A DNA stretch of 16,531 nucleotides from the NCBI GenBank assembly GCA_002360295.1, contig DEQI01000027.1:22377-38907 (forward strand), in the 5' to 3' direction. The notes beneath the pieces were generated by a model. The model was not told the DNA's origin, did not search any database, and was given only the letters and a program-made list of their open reading frames with translations. The translations under genes were made by a program, and so were the position numbers. Positions 1 to 7,953 of this stretch are shown one piece after another. Source of the DNA: Planococcaceae bacterium UBA3370 (GTDB lineage: Bacteria; Bacillota; Bacilli; Bacillales_A; Planococcaceae). How positions within the stretch are numbered: the stretch's first letter is position 1; each line of letters opens with the position of its first letter.

Positions 1-46
1 TGATGTAAAACCTGACCAAATTTCTCATGAAGATAGTGGGGGTGAA

Positions 47-3000
47 GTGGCAATAATTCGAGAGGATTTCTTAAAGTATCGTTTTGAAAAGGCAATTAAG
101 AAAACAAAACGTGAAGAATTTTTCCGAATAAAGTTTAATACGTATCTAGTTAATACTTTACTTATATTTAACCTACTTATTTTATTTCCATTAGCCTTAA
201 TATCGTGGTTAGCCAATCTATTTGGATTTTATGATTTTGCGGTGTTTAACTTTGTTAGTTGGTGGACATTTATCCCTATATGGTTGGTACCATATATAAC
301 ATGGCATTATTCAACTATCACACTTCCTATAAGAGAAGGCCATAATATTAAATACAATTGGTCAAAATCAGCTAAAGGCCGCTGGATAAGCGGAATCATT
401 AATATAGCGACACTTCATGTATTATCTTGGTGTGCAGCAGCAAAATTTATTACTCAATACTTTGTAGGTTATTTATCGAGTGTTCGTTTATATGAACCTT
501 ATAAAAACATTATCTTAACCAATGACCTAGACTCTTTTATTTTAATCTTGTATGTAGCTCCTGTAGTATTTAGTGCTATTGCTTCATTTCTACAAATTCG
601 AGATTACATGATAAATAAGGATTTGTTAAAAGATCATTTTTCACAATGGCAAACACCTTATTTTTCCCGTTATGCTCATGAATATGAATTTGAGAGTTGT
701 GATATCATTGTTGGCTATGAAATCGGGACTAAAAAACCTATTGTTATTAAAGAAAGTCGCCGTTTCCTTCATGAAGCTGTAATAGGTGCTACTGGTTCCG
801 GTAAAACATCTACTACAATTTTATTACGTATCGCACAGGATGTTTTAAAAATAGCAACAGGTGCACGTAAAATGGGAATCTTGTTCTTAGAGCCTAAAGG
901 TGATGGTGTAGATGATGTGTTAACCATATGTAAAAAGCTAGGAGTGCCAGATGAAAAGATTAAAGTAATTGATCCTACTAAATCATGGTCAGTTAAATAT
1001 AACCCTTTCTCAGGTGCTCGTGATGTAGCCGCACAGTCCTTCCAAGGAACATTAAATGCTTTAACAGGCGACCAAGATGAATTCTTTAAAGGGCAACAGA
1101 ATGAAGCAGCAAGTGCCTATACACTACTAGCTAAAATACGCTTTGGCCCATTAACAAACGTTACTCATATTCAACGTATGTTTACTGATCCGCGCTACTT
1201 AGCTGATATTGTAGAGTATGTACGTCGCATGATTGATTCTGCTCGAAAAGATCCTAATCTAAATGCGGACGCTTATCGCCTAGCTGAATTAGATGCATTT
1301 GAACAGACAGTATCTTATTTTGAGAATGAGGTATTAGATTACAAAACATATCGTGTTAAAGATGCTATTGAAAAAGTTCTTTATCCACCAGACCATCGTT
1401 ATGCTAATCAACAAGTAGTAGAGAATAAAAAGGATAAATTCGTAACTGGAGCAAAGAAATATTTAAACGAAATTGCTTTAAACAGTCTTTTAAAATCTCT
1501 ATTTATCACTGGAGATGGTGACGAGGCTTTTGATGCAGATGAATTTTTATCGAATGGCGGTATTGTATTAGTCAATACATGTTTAGCTGAATTAGATGAA
1601 CTTAGTTTGCTATTTGGTCAGTTCTTTATACGCCAGTTCCAAAGTGCTGTATTTCGTCGTGCAAAGGAAGACAAACAGAATAATGTAGAGCGTATTCCTA
1701 TTTCATTTTACGTAGATGAGTTCCCTCTATATGCCAATGAAGCATTTGAACGTTTCTTAACATTAGGACGTTCTTATAATATCAGCGTTATGATCGCCAT
1801 GCAGTCAATCGCTCAGCTAGATGCTGTAGGCGAGGATTATCGTAAGTCAGTATTAGGTAATACATCTAACAAGACTGTATTCGGGCGTGGTCCAGTAGAG
1901 GATAACGAATACTTCTCGAAAGAATTTGGTGAGTACCTGGTTATTGAAGAATCTGCGAACGAATCTGGATCACCAATGACTTCGGAAGACCAAAAATGGG
2001 GTTTCCGTTACAATACTCAGAAAAAGTTAGTGCCGCGCTTCACACCGACTGACATTCGAGGATTGCCGTTTAAAAAGATGATTGTTCAAAAAGTAGATGA
2101 GGACAATAACATTGATTTACCAAAATTAGCTGTAGGGCAATTTGTTCACGAGTCGCCGTTCTTAAAACGATTTATGGACCTTGTAGAAGATGATATAAAA
2201 TCTACTCATGAAAAACCTTTAGTTTATTCCGACCATTTATCATCAGATGGATTAAAAACATTAAGTGTAATGAATTCAAATGTATCTGTAGAAGCAGATA
2301 AACTTCGTGTTATCGATGGTTTAACGGAAGAACACAGTCAAATTCCTAAAGAAGTATTTGATAATGTTGATTCATTGCGTGGTGAACACATGATGGAAGC
2401 AGCATTAAACAACGGAACACCTCAAAATGAACAAGGTACAAATTTTGAAGATAGACAAAACCAAACTGCACCATCTTTTACATGGCCAACGACAGAAGAA
2501 CAAGTTGAAACAAATTCGACTGATAATGAGTCTGAATCAAACGGTTCTATTTCTACAGGGATGAATTTTGAGGATTCGTCTAACAATGAAGGTGGTCTAC
2601 CTATGGGGGATGACGTACCTAATGGCGGTGGTTTCTCTGATGAGAATGAAAATTTACCAATGGATAATCCACCTCATGAGGATAATAGCAGTGTGAATGA
2701 ACAGCATTCTGAAATTGCTGAAAAAGATGATGATGAAGTAGATGTATGGGAGCAAAAATTAACTGCCTCTACTACAGAACAAATCAAACCAGATGAAAAA
2801 GTTGAAACAAGTACTACTGAGGAATCAATTAATTCTTTCCCTAAGCCTAATATAAACCCATTTGATACCAGTAATTATGATGCTAAGCAAAAACCATCTT
2901 CAAAAAATCAGCTATCGTTATTTGATGCGTCGGTTGAGGAAACACCAGTGAAAAAGGACAAGAATACAAAACAAACACAAACTAAACAAGAGCCTATCGT

Positions 3001-3154
3001 TAAAGTAGAAAACGGTGAGGCAGAACGTGAGGGAGAACCTTTACCACAACTACCAAAATCAGATGAGGTTAACACCGCGCGCGGTAGCAAAATTATTATT
3101 CCTGGTAGTAACATGGGAATCACAATTAAACCCGAAGTTGAAGATGATATTTAA
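47..3154 (+). CDS. Type IV coupling protein (VirD4/TraG-type conjugation ATPase)
   Basis: Coupling proteins are membrane-anchored hexameric ATPases that deliver the relaxase-DNA complex to the conjugation channel. Seen here: several hydrophobic segments in residues 30-183, Walker A GATGSGKTST at 247-256, and Walker B at D557-E558 in the context ISFYVDEF. Downstream lies the region rich in Q, S and G (around MQSIAQLD) that is typical of the TraG/TraD C-terminal motor lobe. From about residue 765 to the end there is a long low-complexity acidic tail rich in N, E, S and D, beyond the usual motor domain; such tails often contact relaxosome proteins. The GTG start at 47 has GGGGG at 38-42, a rather short spacing. 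The frame stays open back to the window edge, so a start further upstream cannot be excluded. Family assignment is firm; the transported substrate is unknown. Confidence 0.9.
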   Translation: MAIIREDFLKYRFEKAIKKTKREEFFRIKFNTYLVNTLLIFNLLILFPLALISWLANLFGFYDFAVFNFVSWWTFIPIWLVPYITWHYSTITLPIREGHNIKYNWSKSAKGRWISGIINIATLHVLSWCAAAKFITQYFVGYLSSVRLYEPYKNIILTNDLDSFILILYVAPVVFSAIASFLQIRDYMINKDLLKDHFSQWQTPYFSRYAHEYEFESCDIIVGYEIGTKKPIVIKESRRFLHEAVIGATGSGKTSTTILLRIAQDVLKIATGARKMGILFLEPKGDGVDDVLTICKKLGVPDEKIKVIDPTKSWSVKYNPFSGARDVAAQSFQGTLNALTGDQDEFFKGQQNEAASAYTLLAKIRFGPLTNVTHIQRMFTDPRYLADIVEYVRRMIDSARKDPNLNADAYRLAELDAFEQTVSYFENEVLDYKTYRVKDAIEKVLYPPDHRYANQQVVENKKDKFVTGAKKYLNEIALNSLLKSLFITGDGDEAFDADEFLSNGGIVLVNTCLAELDELSLLFGQFFIRQFQSAVFRRAKEDKQNNVERIPISFYVDEFPLYANEAFERFLTLGRSYNISVMIAMQSIAQLDAVGEDYRKSVLGNTSNKTVFGRGPVEDNEYFSKEFGEYLVIEESANESGSPMTSEDQKWGFRYNTQKKLVPRFTPTDIRGLPFKKMIVQKVDEDNNIDLPKLAVGQFVHESPFLKRFMDLVEDDIKSTHEKPLVYSDHLSSDGLKTLSVMNSNVSVEADKLRVIDGLTEEHSQIPKEVFDNVDSLRGEHMMEAALNNGTPQNEQGTNFEDRQNQTAPSFTWPTTEEQVETNSTDNESESNGSISTGMNFEDSSNNEGGLPMGDDVPNGGGFSDENENLPMDNPPHEDNSSVNEQHSEIAEKDDDEVDVWEQKLTASTTEQIKPDEKVETSTTEESINSFPKPNINPFDTSNYDAKQKPSSKNQLSLFDASVEETPVKKDKNTKQTQTKQEPIVKVENGEAEREGEPLPQLPKSDEVNTARGSKIIIPGSNMGITIKPEVEDDI

Positions 3155-3386
3155 ATTATCGTTAAGGTATTCCATAAAGCAAGCGGAGTTGTCTTATCAT
3201 GCCTATATTATGTTTAGCTAAAATTCCAGAGAATCAGTGGACTTACAAGTGAAGTAGCAAAGAAAGCCAAGTTGTTATTCATTAATGCATTCCGTTAATA
3301 CAATTGATTAACCAATAGCCTATTCTTAATTTGATTATTCGGAAAATATTGAACTAATTCATTAACAAGGTTATACTTAAGATTAT
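3155..3386. other. Intergenic stretch, no supported gene
   Basis: Between the coupling protein stop and the first nested inverted repeat I see only short open stretches without a ribosome binding site. One of them (about 3204-3299) reads as an 18-22 residue tail but has no start, and I do not recognise it. No terminator directly follows the coupling protein stop, so transcription may run on to the hairpin at 3419. Confidence 0.5.
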
Positions 3387-3488
3387 AAATTGAACTGAAT
3401 AATTAACTACTAACTCGGAAGTACCGATTTCAACGCTTATTTAGGCGTGGAATCGGTACTTTTTGTATTTTTACATCTAGTTCAATTT
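3387..3488 (+). repeat. Nested inverted-repeat element, copy 1
   Basis: Outer arms AAATTGAACT (3387-3396) and AGTTCAATTT (3479-3488) are perfect inverted repeats. The core is a long hairpin with AAGTACCGATT and AATCGGTACTT arms around AACGCTTATTTAGGCGT. A near-identical copy lies at 4652-4762. The right outer arm can instead pair with AAAATTGA (3491-3498), directly next to the Shine-Dalgarno of the gene at 3511, so two alternative foldings exist. It may be a regulatory leader or a small mobile repeat; which is unresolved. Confidence 0.75.
3419..3464 (+). terminator. Intrinsic terminator in repeat copy 1
   Basis: An 11-bp stem (3419-3429 with 3451-3461) continues through a G-U pair and an inner ACGC/GCGT stem to loop TTATTTAG. 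TTTTTG follows. It lies between the coupling protein gene and its truncated paralogue and could either end the first transcript or act as an attenuator for the second gene. Confidence 0.75.
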
Positions 3489-3510
3489 TTAAAATTGAGG
3501 AGGAGATAAA

Positions 3511-4635
3511 ATGTCTTTAGAACTAAAAGAAGGAATAGCTACATCAGAGTTAGATAAAAACATTGTCCAGCAAGAACTAATTAAAGTCTCAGAGGGAACA
3601 CAGAAAATGGGGCACTTATTTTTGGTGCCAAACACAGAAGCTATCGATGAAGTATTAACCATTTGTAAAGAGAATGGTGTGCCTAATGATAAAATCAAAA
3701 TAATCGATCCTACAAGATTAGATTCACTGAAATTCAATCCTTTTGTAGGAGAAAAAGAAGTTGCCGCGCAATCTTTTATTAAATCCCTAAATTCTATTCA
3801 AGATGTTACGAATAATTTTATTAAAGGGATGCAAAGTTCAGCTGTAAAATGCAGTATATTACTAGCAAAATTCGCTTACGGCAATTCAACTAATATTACT
3901 CATATTCAACGTTTGTTTACTGACACACGACATCTAGCTGACTTAGTTGAAGATACTCGGAGAATAGTTGATACAAATCGTAAGACAGTAACAAACGATT
4001 CAAATCGTTTAAAAGAATTGAATGCTATCGAACAATTAGTAGTTTATTTTGAAAACGAAGTGTTGGAATATAAAACATACAAACTCAAAGACCAGGTAGT
4101 AGAGGTTTTATATCCTCCAGATCATCAATATGCCGGTAAACAAGTAGTAGTGAATAAAATAGAAAATTATGTACAAATGATTAAGCTGTATTTAACCGAC
4201 ATTACATTAAACCCTACACTACATTCAATTTTTGTTTGTGAGAGTGATGAAGAACTGTTTGATTTCGATGCGTTTTTAACTAATGGCGGAATTGTATTAG
4301 TTAATACGTGTTTAGCAAAACTAGAAAAAATAGGTTTACTATTTGGGCATTTATTCATGAACCAATTCCAAAGCGCGGTCATTCATACCTATAATGGGGG
4401 AGCGGAACAAATTCCGATATCATTCTATATCAGTGATTTACAAAGATTTAATTTTGATTCATTTGCTTCTTATTTGCAATACGGTGGCCCTATGGACGTT
4501 ATTCATACCAGACAACAATCTATTACAGATGCCAATACTATCTATGGCTGTATAACACCCAAAGGAGAAAAGAATAGTAATCTAAGTGAATATTTATATA
4601 TTTTTAAAAATATATTGCAATACACTAAATACTAG
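3511..4635 (+). CDS. Truncated, ATPase-motif-less paralogue of the coupling protein
   Basis: From residue about 30 this 374-aa protein aligns colinearly with the motor domain of the coupling protein at 47-3154. Shared landmarks include KMGxLFL, VLTICK, VAAQSF, THIQR, YFENEVL, YPPDH and GGIVLVNTCLA; roughly half the residues agree by eye. The membrane segments and the whole Walker A region are absent. The Walker B acidic pair DE is replaced by S308-D309 (FYISDL), so ATP hydrolysis is not expected. The frame is nevertheless uninterrupted, and it has a good GAGGAGGAG ribosome binding site at 3496-3504. It ends inside a palindrome at 4621-4650. It may be a retained regulatory or decoy subunit that joins or modulates the coupling protein hexamer, or a decaying duplicate. 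Homology is clear; function is inference. Confidence 0.85.
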   Translation: MSLELKEGIATSELDKNIVQQELIKVSEGTQKMGHLFLVPNTEAIDEVLTICKENGVPNDKIKIIDPTRLDSLKFNPFVGEKEVAAQSFIKSLNSIQDVTNNFIKGMQSSAVKCSILLAKFAYGNSTNITHIQRLFTDTRHLADLVEDTRRIVDTNRKTVTNDSNRLKELNAIEQLVVYFENEVLEYKTYKLKDQVVEVLYPPDHQYAGKQVVVNKIENYVQMIKLYLTDITLNPTLHSIFVCESDEELFDFDAFLTNGGIVLVNTCLAKLEKIGLLFGHLFMNQFQSAVIHTYNGGAEQIPISFYISDLQRFNFDSFASYLQYGGPMDVIHTRQQSITDANTIYGCITPKGEKNSNLSEYLYIFKNILQYTKY

Positions 4636-4650
4636 TATATATTTAGTGTA
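4621..4650. repeat. Palindrome spanning the stop of the paralogue
   Basis: TACACTAAATA (4621-4631) and TATTTAGTGTA (4640-4650) form a perfect 11-bp inverted repeat with an 8-nt centre. The stop codon of the preceding gene lies in the centre. No T-tract follows, so it is not a standard terminator. It encodes the last residues of the paralogue and may mark the breakpoint where that gene was shortened. Confidence 0.6.
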
Positions 4651-4651
4651 T

Positions 4652-4762
4652 AAATTGAACTATAATACAACAAAACAAACAAACGACTCGGAAGTACCGA
4701 TTCAACGCTTATTTAGGCGTGGAATCGGTACTTTTTTGTTTTTCTTTACTATTTAGTTCAAT
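4652..4762 (+). repeat. Nested inverted-repeat element, copy 2
   Basis: This is a second copy of the element at 3387-3488. Outer arms are AAATTGAACT (4652-4661) and AGTTCAAT (4755-4762), with the same ACTCGGAAGTACCGATT core hairpin. It sits directly in front of the S1-domain gene at 4793, as copy 1 sits in front of the gene at 3511. The core is almost identical while the spacers differ, which points to a constrained core or a recent duplication. Confidence 0.75.
4692..4738 (+). terminator. Intrinsic terminator in repeat copy 2
   Basis: AAGTACCGATT (4692-4702) pairs with AATCGGTACTT (4723-4733), with an inner ACGC/GCGT stem, and the arm runs into TTTTTT. This is the same structure as at 3419-3464. 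Confidence 0.8.
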
Positions 4763-4792
4763 ATAACAAAACATTTATCAGGGGGTTTATCT

Positions 4793-5680
4793 ATGTCTTT
4801 ATTAGAACAACAACAGTTAGAGCAACAACGATTAGCCGAATCAACATTACGACAAGCTGCAGCACGCCGTAAATTTAATCAACTTATTAAGGTTGAGAGC
4901 GTGGGTATTGAAGAATTTCAACATCCCAATAATCCAGAATTAACAGCAAAAGCTTTAAAAGTATATTACAGCGGTGTGTATGGCTACATTCTTAAAGACA
5001 TGATTGATGATTACGATTTCAAATCATTACAAACATTTATTGGCGGGCAATTCGATGTATTTATCGAACAAGTGTTTAAAGATGATGAAGAAAACTTGAT
5101 TTTCTTAGCAAACCGTAAAGATGCTCTAGAACATCAAAGCGAAATATTCTGGAATAAAGCTAAAGTGGGGCAGGTTCACGATGCTTTCATCTCCGGTGTA
5201 GACCGTTATACAGTTTGGTTAATCATTGAAGGTGTTCGAGTACGTATGACTCGAGATGAGTATTCTTATAAATTCCAATCAGACTTGCAATTAGTTGCAA
5301 TGGTTGGTGATACAATGCAAGTCCGTATTGTCAACCTTGATAAAGAAGAGCGTAAAGTAAAAGTTAGTCGACGTGTACTTGAAGCAGATCCTAAAACATT
5401 CTTAAAGGATTATAAAGTAGGCGGAACATATGGTGCTGTGGTTGAACATTTAGATTATGAAAACGGTAACGGTGTATTCGTCACGCTAAGTCCAAAAGGA
5501 ATTACGGCACTAGCTGGTTTCCCTGATTTCAAACTAGGAAAGCATCTACAAGTTGGTTCTAGAGTTAACTTCCGTGTCCGTTATGTCGATGAAAATCGTG
5601 GTTTTATCGGTGGTACTATTTTTGATCCTAGCATGGGACAAGTAAATCGTGCACAGGGAGCAAACTATGGTAAACGCTAG
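4793..5680 (+). CDS. S1/OB-like RNA-binding domain protein
   Basis: This 295-aa soluble protein has a Q/E/A-rich helical N-terminus (residues 1-30) followed by S1/OB-like modules. The clearest runs from about 124 to 195 (VGQVHDAFISGV ... VGDTMQVRIVNLD ... VKVSRR), the typical start and end of an S1 domain. A second covers about 207-277 (YKVGGTYGAVVEHL ... VGSRVNFRVRYVD). A weaker, possibly third module lies at 50-115. S1 domains bind single-stranded RNA or DNA. The gene has a GGGGG ribosome binding site at 4780-4784 and overlaps the next gene by 14 nt, so the two are probably translated together. In a transfer region a role in handling single-stranded nucleic acid is plausible, but that is inference. 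Confidence 0.75.
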   Translation: MSLLEQQQLEQQRLAESTLRQAAARRKFNQLIKVESVGIEEFQHPNNPELTAKALKVYYSGVYGYILKDMIDDYDFKSLQTFIGGQFDVFIEQVFKDDEENLIFLANRKDALEHQSEIFWNKAKVGQVHDAFISGVDRYTVWLIIEGVRVRMTRDEYSYKFQSDLQLVAMVGDTMQVRIVNLDKEERKVKVSRRVLEADPKTFLKDYKVGGTYGAVVEHLDYENGNGVFVTLSPKGITALAGFPDFKLGKHLQVGSRVNFRVRYVDENRGFIGGTIFDPSMGQVNRAQGANYGKR

Positions 5681-6848
5681 ATCACAAGAATCATTAAATA
5701 TTAATGATTTTGCATCTGATGTAGCAGAAGGTTATGAAGGAAAACCGCAAGCAAGCTTAGTACCACAGCTTGCGGTAACTTCACCTTACAATTTGCCTTC
5801 TACTCCGCGAGATGTGTTACGCTTTTTACCGCCTAGCGGTGAACCATTTTCACTTTTTGGTGATCCTTACGCGCTAATGCATTATATCAAACAGAACTTT
5901 CCTCTTGTTCGTAAAGGACAGTACTGGTACCGAGGGAAACAAGAAGAAAATGGTTATACAGATCAGGAAGTTGCACTCCTTGTATTTTTAAGTAAGCATA
6001 GATGTGCTACACGTTCACAACTAACAACAGCAATCATTAATCCTAAAAAAGACGATATAAAGGCAAAAGAAAAGTTTCGTGATTTTATTCGTCGTTCAGT
6101 ACAAAACGGTATAATTGTTCCGTTCACATGGGTAACACCGTGCCCAGATCCTAACGAACGTAAACAGCCGCACATATATGGATTATCTCCTGGAGGATGT
6201 CGAGCAGCTGCAGATTTAGTGGGATTGCAGTATTTACCGAAGAAGTTTAGCTTTTCTCCAACAACGTATCCGCCCGGCGAAAGCCCAAGTATGTCCGATA
6301 TCTTTACAACGCTTATTGCCAATGAATTTTATTGTAAATTGCATGAATTAGACAGAGTTGTAGGTTGGGAAGTAAATGAGGAAATTGTTTTAAATAATAC
6401 ACAGGTATTCAGGCCGCAATATTCCGTGAAATTAATAAAGGATGCTCAAGACTTCAAATATCTTTGGCTTGAAGTAATACGCCCGTTTAGTAATTGGTAT
6501 GAACGAACAATTGCTAGGTTCCAAAAAATACAAAGTGCATTTATCTCCGTTTCATCTGATATTAAACCAGAAATCGTTGTCCTTTTAGTAGATGATGTTT
6601 CTCGTATACCAGACATTGCACAATTAGCGGAGCACTTTATGCCAGATGTAGTAATTCGTTTTACTACGGATAATGACGTTATTCAAAAAGAACATTATTC
6701 CATTTTCTATATGTATGATGCTTTCAATAGAGTCTTAACACCAGCTTCAATTAAATTCTTAAAGCCCGATGCACCAGGAATGCGCGCTTCTGAGTTTTTA
6801 GCTTCATATTATGATGAAGCAGATTATTTAGAAGATGTAGATTACTAG
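5667..6848 (+). CDS. Replication-relaxation-like winged-helix protein
   Basis: A 393-aa protein. The chosen ATG at 5667 has GGGAG (5656-5660) just upstream and lies inside the end of the S1-domain gene, implying translational coupling; an in-frame GTG at 5649 is less well placed. Residues about 95-175 look like a winged helix: ALLVFLSKHRCATRSQLT, a basic helix, then a wing ending in HIYGLSPGGCRAA. The second half resembles the nuclease-like domain of the replication-relaxation family, with FRPQYSVKL and LWLEVIRP near residues 249-276, although the usual acidic residue after RP is Q here, so catalysis is doubtful. Members occur on Gram-positive plasmids and integrative elements near transfer genes and are thought to act on plasmid DNA. 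The assignment rests on recalled motifs and is moderate. Confidence 0.6.
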   Translation: MVNARSQESLNINDFASDVAEGYEGKPQASLVPQLAVTSPYNLPSTPRDVLRFLPPSGEPFSLFGDPYALMHYIKQNFPLVRKGQYWYRGKQEENGYTDQEVALLVFLSKHRCATRSQLTTAIINPKKDDIKAKEKFRDFIRRSVQNGIIVPFTWVTPCPDPNERKQPHIYGLSPGGCRAAADLVGLQYLPKKFSFSPTTYPPGESPSMSDIFTTLIANEFYCKLHELDRVVGWEVNEEIVLNNTQVFRPQYSVKLIKDAQDFKYLWLEVIRPFSNWYERTIARFQKIQSAFISVSSDIKPEIVVLLVDDVSRIPDIAQLAEHFMPDVVIRFTTDNDVIQKEHYSIFYMYDAFNRVLTPASIKFLKPDAPGMRASEFLASYYDEADYLEDVDY

Positions 6849-6858
6849 GAGAACTGAT

Positions 6859-7116
6859 ATGAGAAAAAATATATTATCGTTAATCCTAGAAGATAGTGCC
6901 AGTGAAGAACTAAAGACTGTACGCGCGGATCAAGTAATCGATTATGAAGATGAGTTATATGTTGTTTCTAAAGAAAAGGATGAATTAGTTTTCTACCGCG
7001 TTGTAGAAGATGATAACAAGAAAACTGCTTTAACTAACGATATATCACCATCTACATATAGTGCCTTGCGAGATATTTATGCTGCGTACCAAGAAGATGA
7101 TGTAAAGGAGTACTAG
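6859..7116 (+). CDS. Small acidic protein, unknown
   Basis: An 85-aa, strongly acidic protein (many D and E, ending DDVKEY). It starts 10 nt after the winged-helix gene, behind TAGGAG, so it is the last gene of the same operon. It has no membrane segment, cysteine pair or recognised motif. Its stop codon is embedded in the left arm of the terminator that closes the operon. The acidic character would suit a protein that binds a basic partner, but nothing more can be said. Confidence 0.7.
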   Translation: MRKNILSLILEDSASEELKTVRADQVIDYEDELYVVSKEKDELVFYRVVEDDNKKTALTNDISPSTYSALRDIYAAYQEDDVKEY

Positions 7117-7147
7117 CAACAATTAGCTTGCTAGTACTCTTTCTTTA
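7108..7147 (+). terminator. Strong intrinsic terminator ending the transfer-type operon
   Basis: GAGTACTAGCAA (7108-7119) and TTGCTAGTACTC (7128-7139) form a perfect 12-bp stem with an 8-nt loop, followed by TTTCTTT. The left arm contains the stop codon of the gene at 6859. Confidence 0.85.
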
Positions 7148-7164
7148 CTATAGGAGGTACTTAT

Positions 7165-7890
7165 ATGAGTGGCAGTTGTAAGCATTGTGGTGCAGAAGAA
7201 GGTTTCTATACGAAAGGCTATGCGCGCGGGAAAGTAATTACTAAGTATAAGTTCAATGAGGCTAGTAAGGATGATTTAGACACTTTTAGTAATTTAAAAC
7301 GTTCTGAAAGCTCATACACATATTGTATATCCTGTCATCAACCTCTTTTTAAAACCAAAAGTTTAGCTAATAGAAGAGGGACAGCTATAAGAAGTAAAAA
7401 GAAAAGGTTTGGCATTATTGCAGGGATCCTACTCGCGTTTATATTAATAGGATGGGGTAACTTTAAAGCTAATCAAGGTCAAATTGTTTTTACCAATACG
7501 TATCTATACATGGACAATATGGTCAATGTAGTGAATGTAGTTAACGATTATAGAGAGGGCAAGATTGATTCAGCCTATACAGGTATTTTACTAGATAGAG
7601 CTATTCAAAATATAGAAAGCCAAAAGGAAATAATGGTTGTGCAATTAAAAGGCTTTCCTAAAAATGTTGATAATTATTGGGCTTTATTAGATAACGCTAT
7701 TGGCGAAATCCAAAATATTAGGACTGCTATCGAAAATGATGATTCAGAAGATGCAATTAAAGATGCAATGCTTAATTATGGTGTCAAATCACAGCAATTC
7801 GTAAATGCTGGCATGAAAGTAGTGTTTTATAAAGATATTGATAATGAAACTGGACTCTATGAGCCAACTTTTGAACCGAATAATTATTAA
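7165..7890 (+). CDS. Zinc-ribbon, single-pass membrane protein, unknown
   Basis: A 241-aa protein with a strong TAGGAGG ribosome binding site. It begins with a probable zinc ribbon: C5-x2-C8 and C54-x2-C57. A basic stretch (RSKKKRF) precedes one hydrophobic segment at about 82-99, so by the positive-inside rule the zinc ribbon is cytoplasmic and the remaining 140 residues are outside. The outer part is predicted helical by eye (VVNDYREGKIDSAYTG, LLDNAIGEIQNIRTAIEN). A cytoplasmic zinc ribbon joined to an extracytoplasmic helical domain suggests a sensor, an anchor or a surface-interaction protein. It follows a strong terminator, so it probably relies on read-through or on an unseen promoter. 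Confidence 0.75.
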   Translation: MSGSCKHCGAEEGFYTKGYARGKVITKYKFNEASKDDLDTFSNLKRSESSYTYCISCHQPLFKTKSLANRRGTAIRSKKKRFGIIAGILLAFILIGWGNFKANQGQIVFTNTYLYMDNMVNVVNVVNDYREGKIDSAYTGILLDRAIQNIESQKEIMVVQLKGFPKNVDNYWALLDNAIGEIQNIRTAIENDDSEDAIKDAMLNYGVKSQQFVNAGMKVVFYKDIDNETGLYEPTFEPNNY

Positions 7891-7953
7891 ATTATTTGAG
7901 CACATATATCTTTCTAATAACTAGACCTAATAATTCAAATAGGAGGGGGTTAA

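Noticed and set aside
3204..3299. Open stretch reading to an AFR-like end before TAA at about 3297
   Set aside because: No start codon with a ribosome binding site and no recognisable sequence; too short to call a remnant.
5963..6322. 119-codon minus-strand frame within the replication-relaxation-like gene
   Set aside because: Shadow of a well-supported plus-strand gene, with no ribosome binding site or recognisable protein.
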